A stretch of DNA of 64,000 bases from Neodontobutis hainanensis (lineage: Eukaryota; Chordata; Actinopteri; Gobiiformes; Odontobutidae): positions 78,343-142,342 of the forward strand of contig JALDNG010000450.1 of the NCBI GenBank assembly GCA_024349245.1. Direction: 5' to 3'. The position numbers and the translations under genes were made by a program. Shown here in pieces: positions 62,539-64,000 of the stretch. Below the pieces are notes generated by a model. The model saw only the letters and a list, made by a program, of their open reading frames with translations. It was not told the origin of the DNA and made no database searches. Numbering within the stretch: position 1 is the first letter of the stretch; every line of letters begins with the position of its first letter.

Positions 62539-62562
62539 AATGTAGAATCCAACCCTGGTCCA
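62539..62562 (+). other. 2A-like ribosome-skipping motif
   Basis: Reads NVESNPGP, preceded by AALLSG. The canonical form is D(V/I)ExNPGP, so the first residue is Asn instead of Asp. It sits about 25 codons before the endonuclease start, in a frame one base off. 2A-like sequences are known at this place in L2/CR1-group LINEs. Confidence 0.6.
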
Positions 62563-63122
62563 GAACCTTCATGTTTGAGTACTCCTGATGAGTTTAAAGC
62601 TAAGTGTGGCTCATCTAAATGTCAGAAATCTTCTCCCTAAATTAAATTTGGTAAAAATCTGGGTTGACAGATTGAACACTGATATTCTGGTTTTGTCTGA
62701 AACATGGCTGAATCAATCACTGATGAAGACATTTCTATCCAAGGGTACAATGTTTTTCGCTGTGACCGTCCCAGAAAAGGCAGTGGTGTCGCTCTTTACG
62801 TAAGGAACAGATTTTTGGTAACTGTTCTTTCATCGTTGTCTATTAGTAAAAAGTTTGAATGTCTTGCTTTGACATTAGAACTTTATGAGGGCCATTCTGT
62901 CACAGTTGTAGGCTGTAACAGACCTCCCTCAGTGACTAACGATGCTCTGTCTTTATTAACTGAACAACTAACAATGTTTAACTTTAATTCTTCTTGTCGG
63001 GGATTTTAATCTGGATTCGCTGACATCTGTTTCTGATCATTTTAAAGTAATTTGTGATTATTTTAATCTCACACAGCTGATCAGTAATCCAACACAAATC
63101 TTAAACAGCCAAAAAAATCTTC

Positions 63123-63706
63123 CTGCTCTTGGACAAGGCGGACTTCTCTACCCTCTGCTCGTGCTGTCTGTCTATCAGAGTGTGCTTCTCTGTCTCGTCT
63201 CGTCTCTCCCACTTAAATCTTATTTTCTGGACCCTACTGCCTGCTGGACTCCAAAGAACAGAAATGGATCTGATTACCTGGTCTCTGAGCGCTTTTGACT
63301 CATTTTTTTTTCACAAAAGAAGGGTGCTCCGGGGAACCCATTTTTCCCGGCGGAACCTTTGCAGCAGGCTACTGACAGGACGCCTGGAAGAACTGGCAAG
63401 TTCTGTGTTTGGAAGCTCTGTCAGTGAAGGACGTCGAGGATATTTACTTCCTGATCATTGGTCTTGGGAATGCCTTAAAATATCTGAAAATTTGGCCCGA
63501 TCTGAGGACATTCATTAAAGAGTCGACTACATCGAGAAACTGACCGTTGAGCTGGTGCGGAGTGTTACTGGTCTGATCATGAAGGATACATCAAGGTTGC
63601 TCCATGACTTGGCCTGCAGCTGGGTCTTATTGTATCCTCTGAGACTTCCCCGTCCCCTCAAGGTCAAGGCCATAAAGTTCTTCTATTCTAATCTAATCTA
63701 ATCTTC
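63123..63706 (+). mobile_element. Insert in the LINE endonuclease, with (CTAAT)n tail
   Basis: Interrupts the LINE frame between SQKN and the later ANDLSDHC segment. It ends in ATAAAGTTCTTCTATTCTAA and TCTAATCTAATC, a simple tail typical of non-LTR elements. It is flanked by AATCTTC at 63116-63122 and 63700-63706. A 129-codon frame at 63129-63518 has no motif I recognise. Confidence 0.6.
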
Positions 63707-64000
63707 TATCCTCCCGCATAAATATACTGCTGTTGGGATATTTGCCAATGATTTAAGCGACCATTGTGTTATCACCACTGTTAGAAAAACAAAAATTATT
63801 AAAAGAAGACGTCAAACTGTGTTTACACGGGATTTTAAACATTTTTGTGAACAAGCTTTTCATCATGACTTGTGGATCTATGACAGGAAAAAGATTTTTC
63901 TTATTAATTATTAATAATGTGGAGCTAGTTTGGAAATACTTTTATGATGCTTTGTCTGAAATTATTAACAAACATGCACCTTTTTGCAAATTTAGAGTAA

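Larger units (their letters stand above)
62480..64000 (+). pseudogene. L2-type LINE endonuclease region, decayed and interrupted
   Basis: In successive frames the plus strand encodes an AP-type endonuclease: LSVAHLNVRNLLPKL, ILVLSETWLNQSL, GYNVFRCDRPRKGSGVALYV, VTVVGCNRPPS, then FNLDSLTSVSDHFK. Beyond the insert it resumes with AVGIF-like ANDLSDHCVITTV. Frame changes occur near 62580, 62710 and 63005. A 2A-like motif precedes the domain. The protein would nick DNA for target-primed reverse transcription; this copy is dead. The reverse transcriptase would lie beyond the window. Assignment to L2 rather than a sister CR1-group clade is by memory of fish elements. Confidence 0.75.

Overview
The window is a transposon-dense stretch of a teleost fish genome. 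The evidence is a Rex3-type RTE LINE ending in (GGAT)n, L2-type LINE tails, Harbinger and hAT elements, long spliced DNA transposons and fish-style minisatellites. I found no ordinary host gene in 64 kb. Almost everything can be assigned to nested mobile elements, and several nestings are proven by target-site duplications (TSDs) or by comparison with an uninterrupted copy elsewhere in the window.

Layout. 1-15240: a minus-strand Rex3 copy is split by a 13.3-kb retrovirus-like LTR element (ERV-A, 856-14143, 5-bp TSD CAGGG). ERV-A was itself hit by a Harbinger transposon (5148-7772), a second Rex3 (8188-11193, 12-bp TSD) and an L2 tail. 15241-18770: largely unassigned DNA with an L2 3' end, a tRNA-like SINE head and a TGGAC minisatellite. 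18771-28938: a 10.2-kb DNA transposon (IS3EU-1) with 5'-TAC...GTA-3' ends and a perfect 6-bp TSD CTTTTA. 29541-40128: an LTR split by a second 10.2-kb DNA transposon (IS3EU-2, 29598-39814, 5'-TAT...ATA-3' ends). 40199-62260: ERV-C, a plus-strand LTR element carrying two further LTR elements, ERV-D (43826-50028) and ERV-E (50983-58030). 62480-64000: a decayed L2-type LINE with a 2A-like motif.

The most interesting content is the pair of large DNA transposons. Each has a plus-strand, intron-containing gene for a HECT-type E3 ubiquitin ligase, with the Thr-Cys active-site motif near the C-terminus. Each also has a convergent minus-strand, intron-containing gene for a D,D,E integrase-like transposase with an N-terminal helix-turn-helix. 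Termini and TSD length fit my memory of the IS3EU superfamily. The two elements differ strongly in sequence but share this two-gene layout, so the HECT ligase looks like a stable partner of the transposase. In IS3EU-1 the HECT gene is intact (691 codons by my splice model), while the transposase has a stop codon and an intact 4-kb hAT transposon inside its exon. In IS3EU-2 both genes are damaged.

The LTR elements have matched LTRs, a primer-binding site complementary to tRNA-Pro two bases from the 5' LTR, and a polypurine tract before the 3' LTR. Their 5-7 kb interiors have no recognisable gag, pol or env, yet blocks of them are strongly conserved between four copies. They look like large non-autonomous retrovirus-like elements.
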